DNA from: Diacronema lutheri | Taxonomy: Eukaryota; Haptophyta; Pavlovophyceae; Pavlovales; Pavlovaceae | DNA: 64,000 nucleotides | NCBI GenBank assembly: GCA_019448385.1 | Contig: JAGTXO010000069.1 | Location: 92,196-156,195, forward strand | Direction: 5' to 3' | Shown here: piece by piece, positions 22,756 through 31,102 of the stretch | Layout: each line of letters opens with the position of its first letter | Position numbering within the stretch: the first letter of the stretch is position 1 | Made by a program: the position numbers and the translations under genes | The notes under the pieces: generated by a model | The model's input: only the letters and a program-made list of their open reading frames with translations | Told to the model about the DNA's origin: nothing | Databases searched by the model: none

Positions 22756-23468
22756 GTCGGCGCGCGCCGCTGCGCGCAAAAGGCGCACGCCTCTTCCTGA
22801 AGGCGTCACGATGCACGACGAGCAGCCGCAGGCACCAAGCGCCCTACGGGCGACTGCGGTTAAGCCTCGGGACGGCTGCTCGCACGAGAGGGTGGCGTCA
22901 CTGGCGTGCACGAGCTTTGAACACGGCAGCGCGGCATTCTTGCGCCCCAGGATGCCCACCCGCGCACCGTGCGCCGGGAGGGGCGGCCACGCTGGGTGCA
23001 GGGGAACGGGGGTCGAACGGGTCGCGCTCCATGGCCGTCTTGCTTCGCCCCACGCCGCCCACCTGAGCGCCGTTCCGCCGGTCGGGGCGGCGTCGGCGGC
23101 TTTTTTTAGGCCCGGATGTTGAGAGCAAGCTTCCCTTCGGTGGCGAGTTCATCGCGCTGATCGTCGAGCGCCGCCACCGGCGCGGTGAACAGCGACGGCG
23201 ACGTGCGTGCGCAAAGAGAACGGACGCGGGAACGACAGCACGTCAGCAACGCCTCGTGGTCCGGTTGTTGCACGACATCGAGCGGCGCGCCCGCGGCAGA
23301 CATTGCGGCGGTAGTGCTGATGTAGAAGCGGGCCGCAGCCATGCCGCGCGCGCGGTGGAGCGCGCGTCGAGCGACTGAGTCGGCGCGCGTGTGCTGCTGT
23401 GGGCGCGGCGCGTTTCGCGCGAAAAAGGCGCACGCATCTTCCAAGGCGTCACGATGCACGGCGAGCAG
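22710..23468 (+). repeat. Direct segmental duplication (copies at 22710-22822 and 23333-23468)
   Basis: Copy A (22710-22822) spans the end and stop of the 22417 gene and continues through AAAAGGCGCACGC and GGCGTCACGATGCACG. Copy B (23333-23468) repeats these blocks in the same order: GCAGCCATGCCGCGCGCGCGG, GAGCGCGCGTCGAGCG, CTGAGTCGGCGCGCG, AAAAAGGCGCACGC and GGCGTCACGATGCACG. Copy B has a short insertion and ends at the start codon of the RING-LON gene. Copy A therefore carries a mock start region followed by a decayed continuation. Confidence 0.8.
22823..23332. other. Spacer between duplicated copies; possible minus-strand gene fragment
   Basis: No clear gene. A minus-strand frame of 78 codons (ATG at 23342, stop at 23106) has protein-like composition (AAGAPLDVVQQPDHEALLTCC, VAALDDQRDELATEGKLALNI) but I cannot assign it. 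It may be a short gene, an exon or a remnant. The plus-strand continuation after the copy A ATG (22811) has no RING motif. Confidence 0.3.
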
Positions 23469-25090
23469 TCGCAGACGCCCTTAGCCCGAGCAGTCCCAGT
23501 CCTCCGTGCGGAGGACTGGGACTGCTCGATCTGCCAGCTGCTGCTTCTCGAGCCCGTCGCGCTCACATGCGGACACGCCTTTTGCCGCGCATGCCTCGAG
23601 CGCACCCTCCGCTACGTACGCGCGCGCGCGCGGCCTGCGCGCTCGAGTGCCGCCGCGTCTCTTTCATGCGCGGCTGGCGCGCTCGAGCGGCGCGCGCTCG
23701 CCGCGCGCCGACGCGTCTCTTGCGCGCGCGTCGCGTGCGCGCGCGCGCGCGCGCACGCGCGCAGGACGACAAGTGCGCACTTTGCCGCGAGCCGCTCTTG
23801 ATCGCGCCCGACGCGATGCTTGGCGGCGCTGGCCGCGCGCCCGCCGACCTTGGCGACGGCGCGTCCGGCTGGCCGCGCGCGGAGGGCGACGCTCACGGCG
23901 CCGGCCGGCATGGGCTGCGCGTGTGCCTGCCGCTCGCCGAGCTGCTCCGCGCAGCCTTCCCCGCCGAGAGTGCGGCACGCGTCGCCGAAGCCTCGCGCCT
24001 TGCGCTCGAGGCGGACAGCGCGCTGCCCCGCGCGGTCGTGCTCGACCTCTTCGTGCTCGACGCGACCTTACCACGCCAACGGCTCTTCGTCAACGTCTAC
24101 GAGCCGCGGTACCTGCGCATGTGCCACCGGCTGCTCGCTCGGCGCGCGCGGCCGGTGGAGGAGCGCGTCTTCGGAATGGTGGGCTACGCGCCGGGCAGAT
24201 CACCGCCGTGCGCGCAGTATGGCGTCACGATGTCTCTGTGCGAGGCGCAGAGAACCTTCGACGGCCGGCTGCTCGTGCGCGCCCTCGCGCTCCGCCGGTT
24301 CCGCGTGTGCCGCGCGTGGCAGGAGGCGGCCGAGTCGAGCGGCCGGCACGCGGGCGCGCCGGGCATCGTGCGCGCTGTCGTCGAGTTGCTCGACGACGAG
24401 CAGCCGCAGCTCGCCGACGGCTCGGCCGCGCGTGCGGTTGCGCTCGCCGTTGAGGTCGCCGAGCTGTGCCGCGCGTGGCTTGGTCTCGTGCGCGCGGGCG
24501 GATGGGAGCATCCGGTGGGGCAGCTGAGCGCGCTGCTCTCCGCCCAAGAGCACGATGGCGGGATCGGCCCGATGCCCGAGCCGCCTGCCGTCGACGCTCG
24601 CGCCGCGCCCGACCCTTCGACGCTGCTCGCGCGCGCGCAGTGGGCTGCCGAATTGAGTTGGTGGGCGGCGGCGCTCGTCAACCCGCTCCCGCCGCTCGGC
24701 GTTGCGCCAGAGATCCGACCGCACGCGCTCGCCGCGATCTCGGCCGAGGAGCGCCTGGCGTGCGTCCTCGGAGCGCTCGACGAGAGCGCGGCCTTTTTGC
24801 GCACGCCGCCACCCGCCCTCGCGCTCGCGCGCGCGGCGGAGGGCGCGCTGATGCGGCCGGTGGGCGCGCTCGCGCGCGCGGCGGGCGCGCTCGCGCGGCG
24901 CTGGCTTGGCGTCGAGCGCCGCTCGTGGCTTGCGCGCCAGTCGCGGCGGTGCGTCGGCGCCGTCGGCGTCGTCGCCGCGCTCGCCGGCGCGACGAGCGGC
25001 GCCGGCGCGCTCACGGCGTGGCTGCGCGCGGCGTTCGCGGCGGCGCTCGGCGGCGTCGGCGCGCTCGGCGGCGCGCTGCGCATCGCGTGA
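23454..25090 (+). CDS. RING finger protein with Lon substrate-binding domain (LONRF-like)
   Basis: Probably a ubiquitin ligase. Exons 23454-23615 and 23765-25090 join in phase 0 across a 149-bp intron (GTACGC...CAG) to give 495 residues. The C3HC4 RING starts at residue 25 (DWDCSICQLLLLEP, TCGHAFCRACLERTLRY) and is completed in exon 2 by DDKCALCREPL, so the intron cuts the finger. A Lon N-terminal-type domain follows: VVLDLFVLDATLPRQRLFVNV, YEPRYLRMCHRLL, RVFGMVGY and DGRLLVRALALRRFRV. The C-terminal 200 residues are helical and Ala-rich, with a hydrophobic end (VGVVAALAGATSGAGALTAWL) that could be a membrane anchor. ATG 23454 lies at the end of duplicated copy B. Confidence 0.85.
23487..23528. 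repeat. Perfect 20-bp inverted repeat with 2-nt spacer in RING-LON exon 1
   Basis: Left arm 23487-23506 (CGAGCAGTCCCAGTCCTCCG), spacer TG, and an exactly complementary right arm 23509-23528. It encodes VPVLRAEDWDCS just before the first RING cysteines, so the mRNA could form a very stable hairpin about 30 bases after the start codon. Confidence 0.95.
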
Positions 25091-25341
25091 GGCGGCGGCC
25101 TGGCGAGGCGAGCGCGGGCGCGGCCGCCAGCGCGCACGGGGGCCGCGGGTGTGTCGCCGGCGCGCCGTCGAGCTGTCTGCATTGTGCCAGCCCGACTGAG
25201 GGACTGAAAGGCAGCGTGAGTGTGAGCGTGACGTGTCACGGAATCTCCATAGTGGCCTGTGACGCTCTCACAGCGTGCGCGTGCGCGAATTGACGCGACG
25301 CCTCTACTCACAAGGGCGCCGAGTGGCGGTCTCCTGCCCCA
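25091..25341. promoter_or_regulatory. Intergenic region with palindromes upstream of the hnRNP-Q-like gene
   Basis: It contains the palindrome GTGACGTGTCAC near 25228-25239 and a hairpin CTGTGACGCTCTCACAG near 25257-25273, both within 120 bp of the ATG at 25342. These are plausible factor-binding sites. No gene is seen here. Confidence 0.35.
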
Positions 25342-27618
25342 ATGAGCCAATACGCTCGGCCGAGCGCTGAGCGCGAGCGCGGGCGGAAGCGGCACCGTGC
25401 CGAGCAGCCGGCCGCAGCAAACTTCGCGCCCGTGTACGCGCCGTCGCCGCCCCACGCCGGCGCGCATCTCGCCCCGTACCCGCTGGCGTACGGCGCCTCG
25501 CCCTACGCGCAGCCGCAGATGAGCTGCGCGCCGTACGGTTGCGGCGTGTGCTCGGGCGACTGGGCGCCCGGCGCGTACGCGGGGTACGCGGCGCCGTCGT
25601 CCGGGGCGACCTACGCGCTTCCCCCGCCGCAGGGCGGAGCGTGCGCATACGCGCCGCCGCTGTCGGGCGCCGACTGTGCGCACGCGCACTTTGGCGCGGG
25701 CGCGAGCTACGCGGTCGCGGATGGGATGATTGCGGGGATGTCGGCGGCATATGGCGGCGGCTACGCGCAGCCGCCGCACCCGGCGGCGCAGTGCTACGCG
25801 CCGCCACCGCCAGCCCAGCCGCCGCACGCGTTTGGCGCGTGGCCGGGCGCGTGCGCCGCGCCGCCACCGCCCGCCCACCCCAACCTCAACCTGAACCGGT
25901 ACGGCCTGCCGCCGATGGGCCCGGGCGTGCGGCTCGCGCTCGAGGCGCTGCTCGACAGCGGCGCGTTCGCCCGCGCCGACCTGCAGGACTGCGCGCTCGA
26001 GTCACTTGCTGATTTTTCGGAGCAGGACGGTATCGAGATTGTGTCTCGCCTCGGCGCGAGCCCCCTCGGCTCCATCTCGAACAAGACGGGTTTTTTGATT
26101 GGCATCCTCAAGCGCTACCGGCAGCAGGCGAGAGACGCGCACCAGCCGCCCGCCACCACCGTGCCGCCAGATGGCGGCCGCGGCCGGGGCCGCGGCCGCG
26201 GGGCCGCGGGCATGCCGACGCACGCACCGCGGCAGCCGAGCGCACCGCTCCCGCGTGGCGCGCCGCCGCTGCCGCCGGGGCCGCGCGGCGTGCCATCCGG
26301 AGTGCCGGCCGCCCCCGCGCCCGCTCCGCCGCCCACGCCCGAGCGCATCGCCGCCGCGCACGCGTCGCTCGCCCTGGCCGTGCGCGCGCGCCTCGACGCG
26401 ATCTTTTCAAAAGCGGCGGGTGGCATCTCGCGCGCGCAGATCGAGCTGCCCGCGCTCGAGGAGCTGGGCGGCCTGCCCGCGGCGAGCGCGGTGGAGGTGC
26501 TCGGCCACTTTGAGCAGGCGGTGTGCAACCCGGCGGAATGCGCAAAGATCCGTAACAAGACCGGCTTCCTTATCGGACTCGTCCGAAAGCAGCGCGCCAA
26601 GATGGCCGTCGCGGAGCGCTCGCACGCGGCGGGTGGCGGCTCGACGCCGACGCGGGGCGGCTGGGCACCGCCGCCCGTGCCGTTACCGCACGCGCTCGCC
26701 GCCGCCGCTGCCGCCGCCGCGACCGCCGGTGCGTACGGCGGCAGCGGCGGCTGCTACGGTGCGGGGTCCGGCGCAAACCCGCAGCCGCAACCGATGCAGC
26801 CGCAACCGATGCTGCCCGTCGCGCCCGCCCAGCGCGCGCCGTATAACGGCCATTGCGTGCAGGGCCCTCACGGCCGTGGGGCCATGCACGCGCAGCCGCC
26901 CTCGCACAGCCAAGCAGCGCACGCGCAGCCGCACGCGCTCGCGCTCGCGGGCGCCGCGCCCGCCATGCCCGCCATGCCCGCCATGCCCGCCATGCCCGCC
27001 ATGCCCGCCATGCCCGCCATGCCCGCCATGCTTGCAAGCATGCCCGATGGCACGATGCCCTACGCCGCGATGGCGCACGCACAACCGCGGCAGCCGCGGC
27101 AGCCGCAGCAGCCGCAACAGCCGCAACAGCCGCACGTCCCGGGACCGCACGCGACCGCGCCCGCGCATTACGCGCCCTCCTCGCACGCACTACGCGCATC
27201 GGCTGGGGGTGCGCAGTACCCATCGGCTGGGGGCGCGCAGTACCCATCGGCTGGGGGCGCGCAGTACCCATCGGCTGTGGGCGCGCAATACCCATCGGCT
27301 GGAGGCGCGCAGTACCCATCGGCTGGGGGCGCGCAGTACCCATCGGCTGGGGGCGCGCAGTACCCATCGGCTGGGGGCGCGCAGTACCCATCGGCGGGGG
27401 GCGCGCAGTACCCATCGGCGGGGGGCGCGCAGTACCCATCGGCGGGGGGCGCGCAGTACCCATCGGCTGGGGGCGCGCAGTACCCATCGGCGGGGGGCGC
27501 GCAGTACCCATCGGCTGGGGGCGCGCAGTACCCATCGGCTGGGGGCGCGCAGTACCCATCGGCGGGGGGCGCGCAGTACCCACCGGCTGGGGGGCTGCCG
27601 TGGCCAGCGCAGCACTAG
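25342..27618 (+). CDS. Protein with two hnRNP Q/R-type acidic (NURR) domains and Pro/Gln/Tyr-rich tails
   Basis: A 758-residue single exon starting at ATG. The first 180 residues are Tyr/Pro/Ala-rich and disordered. Domain 1 (about residues 193-260) reads LALEALLDSGAFARADLQD...FSEQDGIEIVSRL...ISNKTGFLIGILKRYRQQ. Domain 2 (about 345-420) reads ARLDAIFSKAAGGISRAQIE...AVEVLGHFEQAV...IRNKTGFLIGLVRKQR. The N-K-[ST]-x-[FY]-L-x-G-x-[ML]-K signature is that of the N-terminal acidic domain of hnRNP Q/R. No RRM is present, which is odd for that family. The C-terminus is low complexity: (AMP)n, QPRQPQQPQQ and about sixteen GAQYPSAG repeats. A role in ribonucleoprotein granules is plausible but inferred. 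Confidence 0.75.
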   Translation: MSQYARPSAERERGRKRHRAEQPAAANFAPVYAPSPPHAGAHLAPYPLAYGASPYAQPQMSCAPYGCGVCSGDWAPGAYAGYAAPSSGATYALPPPQGGACAYAPPLSGADCAHAHFGAGASYAVADGMIAGMSAAYGGGYAQPPHPAAQCYAPPPPAQPPHAFGAWPGACAAPPPPAHPNLNLNRYGLPPMGPGVRLALEALLDSGAFARADLQDCALESLADFSEQDGIEIVSRLGASPLGSISNKTGFLIGILKRYRQQARDAHQPPATTVPPDGGRGRGRGRGAAGMPTHAPRQPSAPLPRGAPPLPPGPRGVPSGVPAAPAPAPPPTPERIAAAHASLALAVRARLDAIFSKAAGGISRAQIELPALEELGGLPAASAVEVLGHFEQAVCNPAECAKIRNKTGFLIGLVRKQRAKMAVAERSHAAGGGSTPTRGGWAPPPVPLPHALAAAAAAAATAGAYGGSGGCYGAGSGANPQPQPMQPQPMLPVAPAQRAPYNGHCVQGPHGRGAMHAQPPSHSQAAHAQPHALALAGAAPAMPAMPAMPAMPAMPAMPAMPAMLASMPDGTMPYAAMAHAQPRQPRQPQQPQQPQQPHVPGPHATAPAHYAPSSHALRASAGGAQYPSAGGAQYPSAGGAQYPSAVGAQYPSAGGAQYPSAGGAQYPSAGGAQYPSAGGAQYPSAGGAQYPSAGGAQYPSAGGAQYPSAGGAQYPSAGGAQYPSAGGAQYPSAGGAQYPSAGGAQYPPAGGLPWPAQH
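26965..27597 (+). repeat. Coding repeats: 9-bp (Met-Pro-Ala)n and 24-bp (GAQYPSAG)n
   Basis: ATGCCCGCC is repeated about eight times from 26965. From about 27199 to 27597 a 24-bp unit (TCGGCTGGGGGCGCGCAGTA plus CCCA) is repeated about sixteen times in frame, with scattered third-base changes (GCT/GCG) and one GTG variant. It encodes a Tyr/Gln-spaced low-complexity tail. Confidence 0.95.
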
Positions 27619-28215
27619 CGAGGTCAAAGGGAGGTGGGGGGTGGTGGCACCGACTGCAGCTCACGGGGCGGGGTGCGGCAGCTTTGCGCGAGCGATCGCG
27701 TTTTGATTTGTGCGGCGCGCACATGCGGCTGCAAGCGCCACCCGCCACCCGTGCGCACGGAGGCGGCGGAGGAGTGCGCGGATGGGAAGAAGGGGGGGGG
27801 GGGGGGGGGGGGGGGGGCACGCGCGGTCCGTGCGCGCTGGTTCGATTTTCCTGCGCATCGCACGCAGCGACGCCTGGGCGAGGCGCGGAGAGCGGCGCAG
27901 GGCGACGGGCGCATTCCCATCAGCGGCTGCGCATGGTGTCACGAGCATGTGACGTCACCGTCAGAGGTTGGGAGCTGTCTTGGAGAAGCAACGGCTGAAG
28001 CGCCCTGCGCCAAAGGCCGGGCCGCGCGTGGCGTGTCGTGCGTACCTCTGGTCTGAGCGCGGCACGTGGGCACACGCCACACGTTCTGGTCATGCCCGCG
28101 CCTTGTGTCCCATGCTTTGCGCCACGGCTCGGTGTGCGATTCCCAGCGCCTTCTTCCTTCAGTTTGCACGCGTGCGATTCCTCTACAAAATATCCCCTGG
28201 GGGGTCCGGGGGCCT
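27619..28215. other. Convergent intergenic region with G26 tract and CRE-like site
   Basis: About 600 bp between two 3' ends. It holds a 26-base G run (27792-27817), a TGACGTCA palindrome (27950-27957), and a less GC-rich patch (about 28050-28215). I find no convincing gene. Confidence 0.5.
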
Positions 28216-29355
28216 CTACCCAAAATCCTCTGGGTGCGGGCGTGGGCGCATCGCCTCCTCCTCCTGCGCGAGCACCGCCCGCTCCCACATGAGGCGCAGA
28301 CGCGAGAAGCCGAGGCCGGCGACGGTGCGCCGGTGCGCGGGCGGGATCGCCGTCAGCTCTGACTCATGCAGGAGCGCGAGCCACTGCAGCGCGTCCGCGC
28401 TTGACGGTGCAAGCAACCGGATCGGGTTTTCAAACGCGAGCAGCTCGATGCAGGCTGTCGGGTGGTGCGGCCCGCACCCGCCCACCGACGGCCAGCCCGC
28501 CCGCGCTCGAGTGATCGCAGCGCACGGCAGCCATCGCTCGTCAAGGTGCAAGCCGTCGGCGCGCGCGCCAAGCCGCACCGCCACCTCGAAGAGCACGCCG
28601 TCCGCCACGTTGACGCGCAGCGCGCTGCCGACGCGTGCGCGCGAGGCGCGCAGCTCCGCCGCTGCGCGCCGCAGCATGGCGACGTCGTCCACGTCGTCCA
28701 CGCCGCCCGCCGCCGGCGGCGGCGGCGCTGGCGCGCGGCGCGCGCTCGGTCGCGCGGGCGAGCGCGCGGCCGCGGCCGCCACCGGCCGCTCGACGGCGCG
28801 CGCGCGGCGAGCGCCGCTGGCGCCGCCGCCGGCGTCGGGCGGCGCAGGCGTGACGGCCGCGCGCCGCGGCTTGAGCGCAGCGTCGCGCCGGCGCCGCCCG
28901 TCCGCCGCGCACGCGCCGCAGCAGCCGAGGAGGAGCAGGCCGCACAGCGCGAGCACCGCGCCGTGCGCCATCCGCTCCTCGGCGGGCGAGAGGCGGAGCG
29001 ACCGCTGCAACTCGCGCGCGTGCGCGCGCATGCTGCCGAGTGCGCCGCCCGCGCCGCCCGCCCAGCGCGTGAGCTGCTCGTGCGCGCCCGCACCGCCGCC
29101 GGCGGCGACCTGAGCGCCGCCGCCGCCGGCGTGTGCATTGGCCCCGCCGGCGTTGCCGCTGCCGCCTGCGCGCCTCGGCGCACTCGGCAGGCGCGGCGGC
29201 GCGCGCGGCGGGCGGGGCGGTGTGCTCGGCGGCGGCGGCGGGCTCGTCGGGCTGGGTGCGCTGGGTGGGCCAGGCGGGCTGGGCGGCGGCGGTGCGGATG
29301 GTGTGGGCGGCGGCCGCGGTGGCGGGCGACTGGGTGGCGGCGCGGGCGGCGCGCT

Positions 29356-29386
<31 letters not shown>

Positions 29387-29762
29387 GGCGCATGCGGCGG
29401 CGGCGGGCGCGGCGGCGCGCGCGCCGCGAGCGACCCGGCGCGTAGCAGGCAGGCCGAGTCGAGGACGGCGTCGCCACCGCCGTCAAAGACAGCCACCTCG
29501 ACGCGTACGCGCGCCGCGCGCGTCGCGCTCCCGTCGGCGCCGCCTGCGCCGAGCCGGTCGGGCGGCACGCGCGCCCGCGCCGTCGCCATGGGCGTGAAAC
29601 CGTCGAGCCCGATCGCGTAGTCGCCCCTCCTGTTGTCCACGAAGGCGGCGTCGTCGGCGGCGTCGAGTGTGGCGGTCTCGAGCCGCGCGAGCTCCAGCCC
29701 ACCCGCGCGCACCACGCACCCATCGCCGCGCGCGCCGTCGCCACGCGCGCCGTCTGCGCCGT

Positions 29763-29807
<45 letters not shown>

Positions 29808-30342
29808 TGCCCGCCACCGGCGCGCGGAGCGCGCCGCCGCCACCGGCGGCCTCGGCGGCGGCCTCGGCGACCTCCTCGGTGGCGAGCAAGAGGTCGAGCG
29901 AGAGCGTCGCGCCGCCCGTCGCGTCCACCGACGCCGCGTCGAGCCACGCCTCAAACGAGAGCGTCGCGCGGTCGCGCGCGGGCGTGCCGTCGCCGTCCGG
30001 CAGCGGCGGCGCCATCAGCCCGGACAGCTCGGGGTTGACAAAAGGGCCGCCAACGTCGGCGGCATAGCCGCTCGAGAGCACGACGCCCGCCTCACCCCAC
30101 GGCTCCGCGCCCGGCGCTCCGTCCGCGCCCGCCACGTACAGCCCCGCCTGGTGCCGGTCGCCGTCGAGCCGCGCCGAGCCGGCGACGAGCGTCAGCCCAG
30201 GGCCGAGCAGCGCGTCGGCAAGCGCGTCGGCATCGGCGGCTCGGCGCACGACGAGCGCTCCGCTGAGCGTCGCGCGCAGCGCGACGGCAAGCAGCAGCGC
30301 GCCTCGGCGCGCCGCGCCGAGCCGCCGCCTAGCGCGCTGCAT
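28216..30342 (-). CDS. Type I membrane protein: choice-of-anchor-L-like ectodomain, Pro-rich stalk, TM, PH-like tail
   Basis: A 708-residue single exon starting at ATG 30342. A signal peptide (GALLLAVALRATLSGALVV) leads into a region resembling the bacterial choice-of-anchor L domain: ADALADALLGPGLTLVAGSA, AGVVLSSGYAADVGGP, ATLSLDLLLATEEVAEA and AFVDNRRGDYAIGLDG. A Pro/Ser-rich stalk of about 100 residues follows, as in algal wall or surface glycoproteins. Next comes one membrane helix (GAVLALCGLLLLGCCGAC) and a cytosolic tail. The tail has a PH-like pattern ending IRLLAPSSADALQWLALLHE. The sequence suggests a surface adhesin or receptor with lipid- or protein-binding tail. The ectodomain match is by pattern memory. 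Confidence 0.65.
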
Positions 30343-30712
30343 TCCGCTCCGGCCCCAAATACAAACTACTGCAACGGTTTCAAAGCTTTGATTGACGACT
30401 GGCGGCTCGCGGCACACGCGCTCGAGGCCTCGCCGCGTCCGCCACCAGCCCTCTGCCGCCGCTTGACAGGTTGGGACGGCGCGATGAGCGTAGCCCAAAA
30501 TGCGCTTTCCACTTTCCAACCGCTCGCACGCGAGCGTTAGCATTGAGCGCGCCGCGAGATCGTCGGATGGCGCGCGAGGCGGTGCGCGCGCGCGCCGGTC
30601 AACTGACGCAAACGGATGGCGCGCGAGGCGTGGCGAGGCGCCGTCCAGCCTGAGTGGGGCGGTGCTGCTGTGCACGACGCGCGCCCATGCGCGTGCTGCG
30701 AGGACGCAAAAG
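30343..30712. other. Spacer between the anchor-L gene and the tRNA
   Basis: Contains two copies of GGATGGCGCGCGAGGC (near 30566 and 30616). The second is preceded by TGACGCAAAC and recurs inverted near 31034-31060 beyond the tRNA. No gene is seen. Confidence 0.6.
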
Positions 30713-30797
30713 TGACAGAAGTGAGATTCGAACTCACGCCTAGAGAACTAGACTAGCACCTGAAGCTAGCGCCTTAGACCAACTCGGCCATCCTGCC
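30713..30797 (-). tRNA. trnL-CAG: tRNA-Leu (anticodon CAG)
   Basis: An 85-nt type II tRNA. The acceptor stem is GGCAGGA/TTCTGTC with discriminator A. The anticodon stem CTAGC/GCTAG encloses loop TTCAGGT, giving anticodon CAG for codon CUG, a dominant Leu codon in this genome. A long variable arm typical of tRNA-Leu (TCTAGTTCTCTAGG) and a T arm GTGAG-TTCGAAT-CTCAC follow. There is no intron and CCA is not encoded. TTTT just beyond the 3' end (minus strand) would serve as the Pol III terminator. The flanks are less GC-rich. Confidence 0.97.
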
Positions 30798-31102
30798 TCT
30801 CTGCGAGGGATGCGAAATTTAGAGCATATGTTCAACATTTCGCGTTAAAGTGGGCCGGTCAATATTTCGTACTCGTTCGAACCCCTAGAGCCACACGCCG
30901 CTCATGCCGTCAGTGCCGCAGACCGCGGTGGCGTGCGCGCCATCGCGCGGCAGTTGAAAAGCGTGCACTCGGTCGAACCGAATGTCTAGGCGTCGCGCGA
31001 CGGCCGCGCGGCGTGCGCGCCGCGTTGAGCACTCCAGCCTCTCGCGCCATCCGTTTGCCTCCGTCAAACGGAAGGTGCTCACGCGCATGGCCGAGACGCA
31101 CT
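30798..31102. other. Spacer with inverted repeat copies and a possible orphan exon
   Basis: The tRNA upstream side is locally A/T-rich (30800-30880). On the minus strand 30993-30885 reads as a protein-like phrase (IRFDRVHAFQLPRDGAHATA, then CGTDGMSGVWL and a stop) after a TAG acceptor-like site, so it may be an unassigned terminal exon. A 25-bp segment near 31077-31101 is the exact inverse complement of 31582-31606 inside the coiled-coil gene. Confidence 0.35.

Noticed and set aside
30860-30900. Second tRNA suggested by GTTCGAAC near 30873
   Set aside because: No matching T stem, anticodon arm or acceptor stem could be formed around it.
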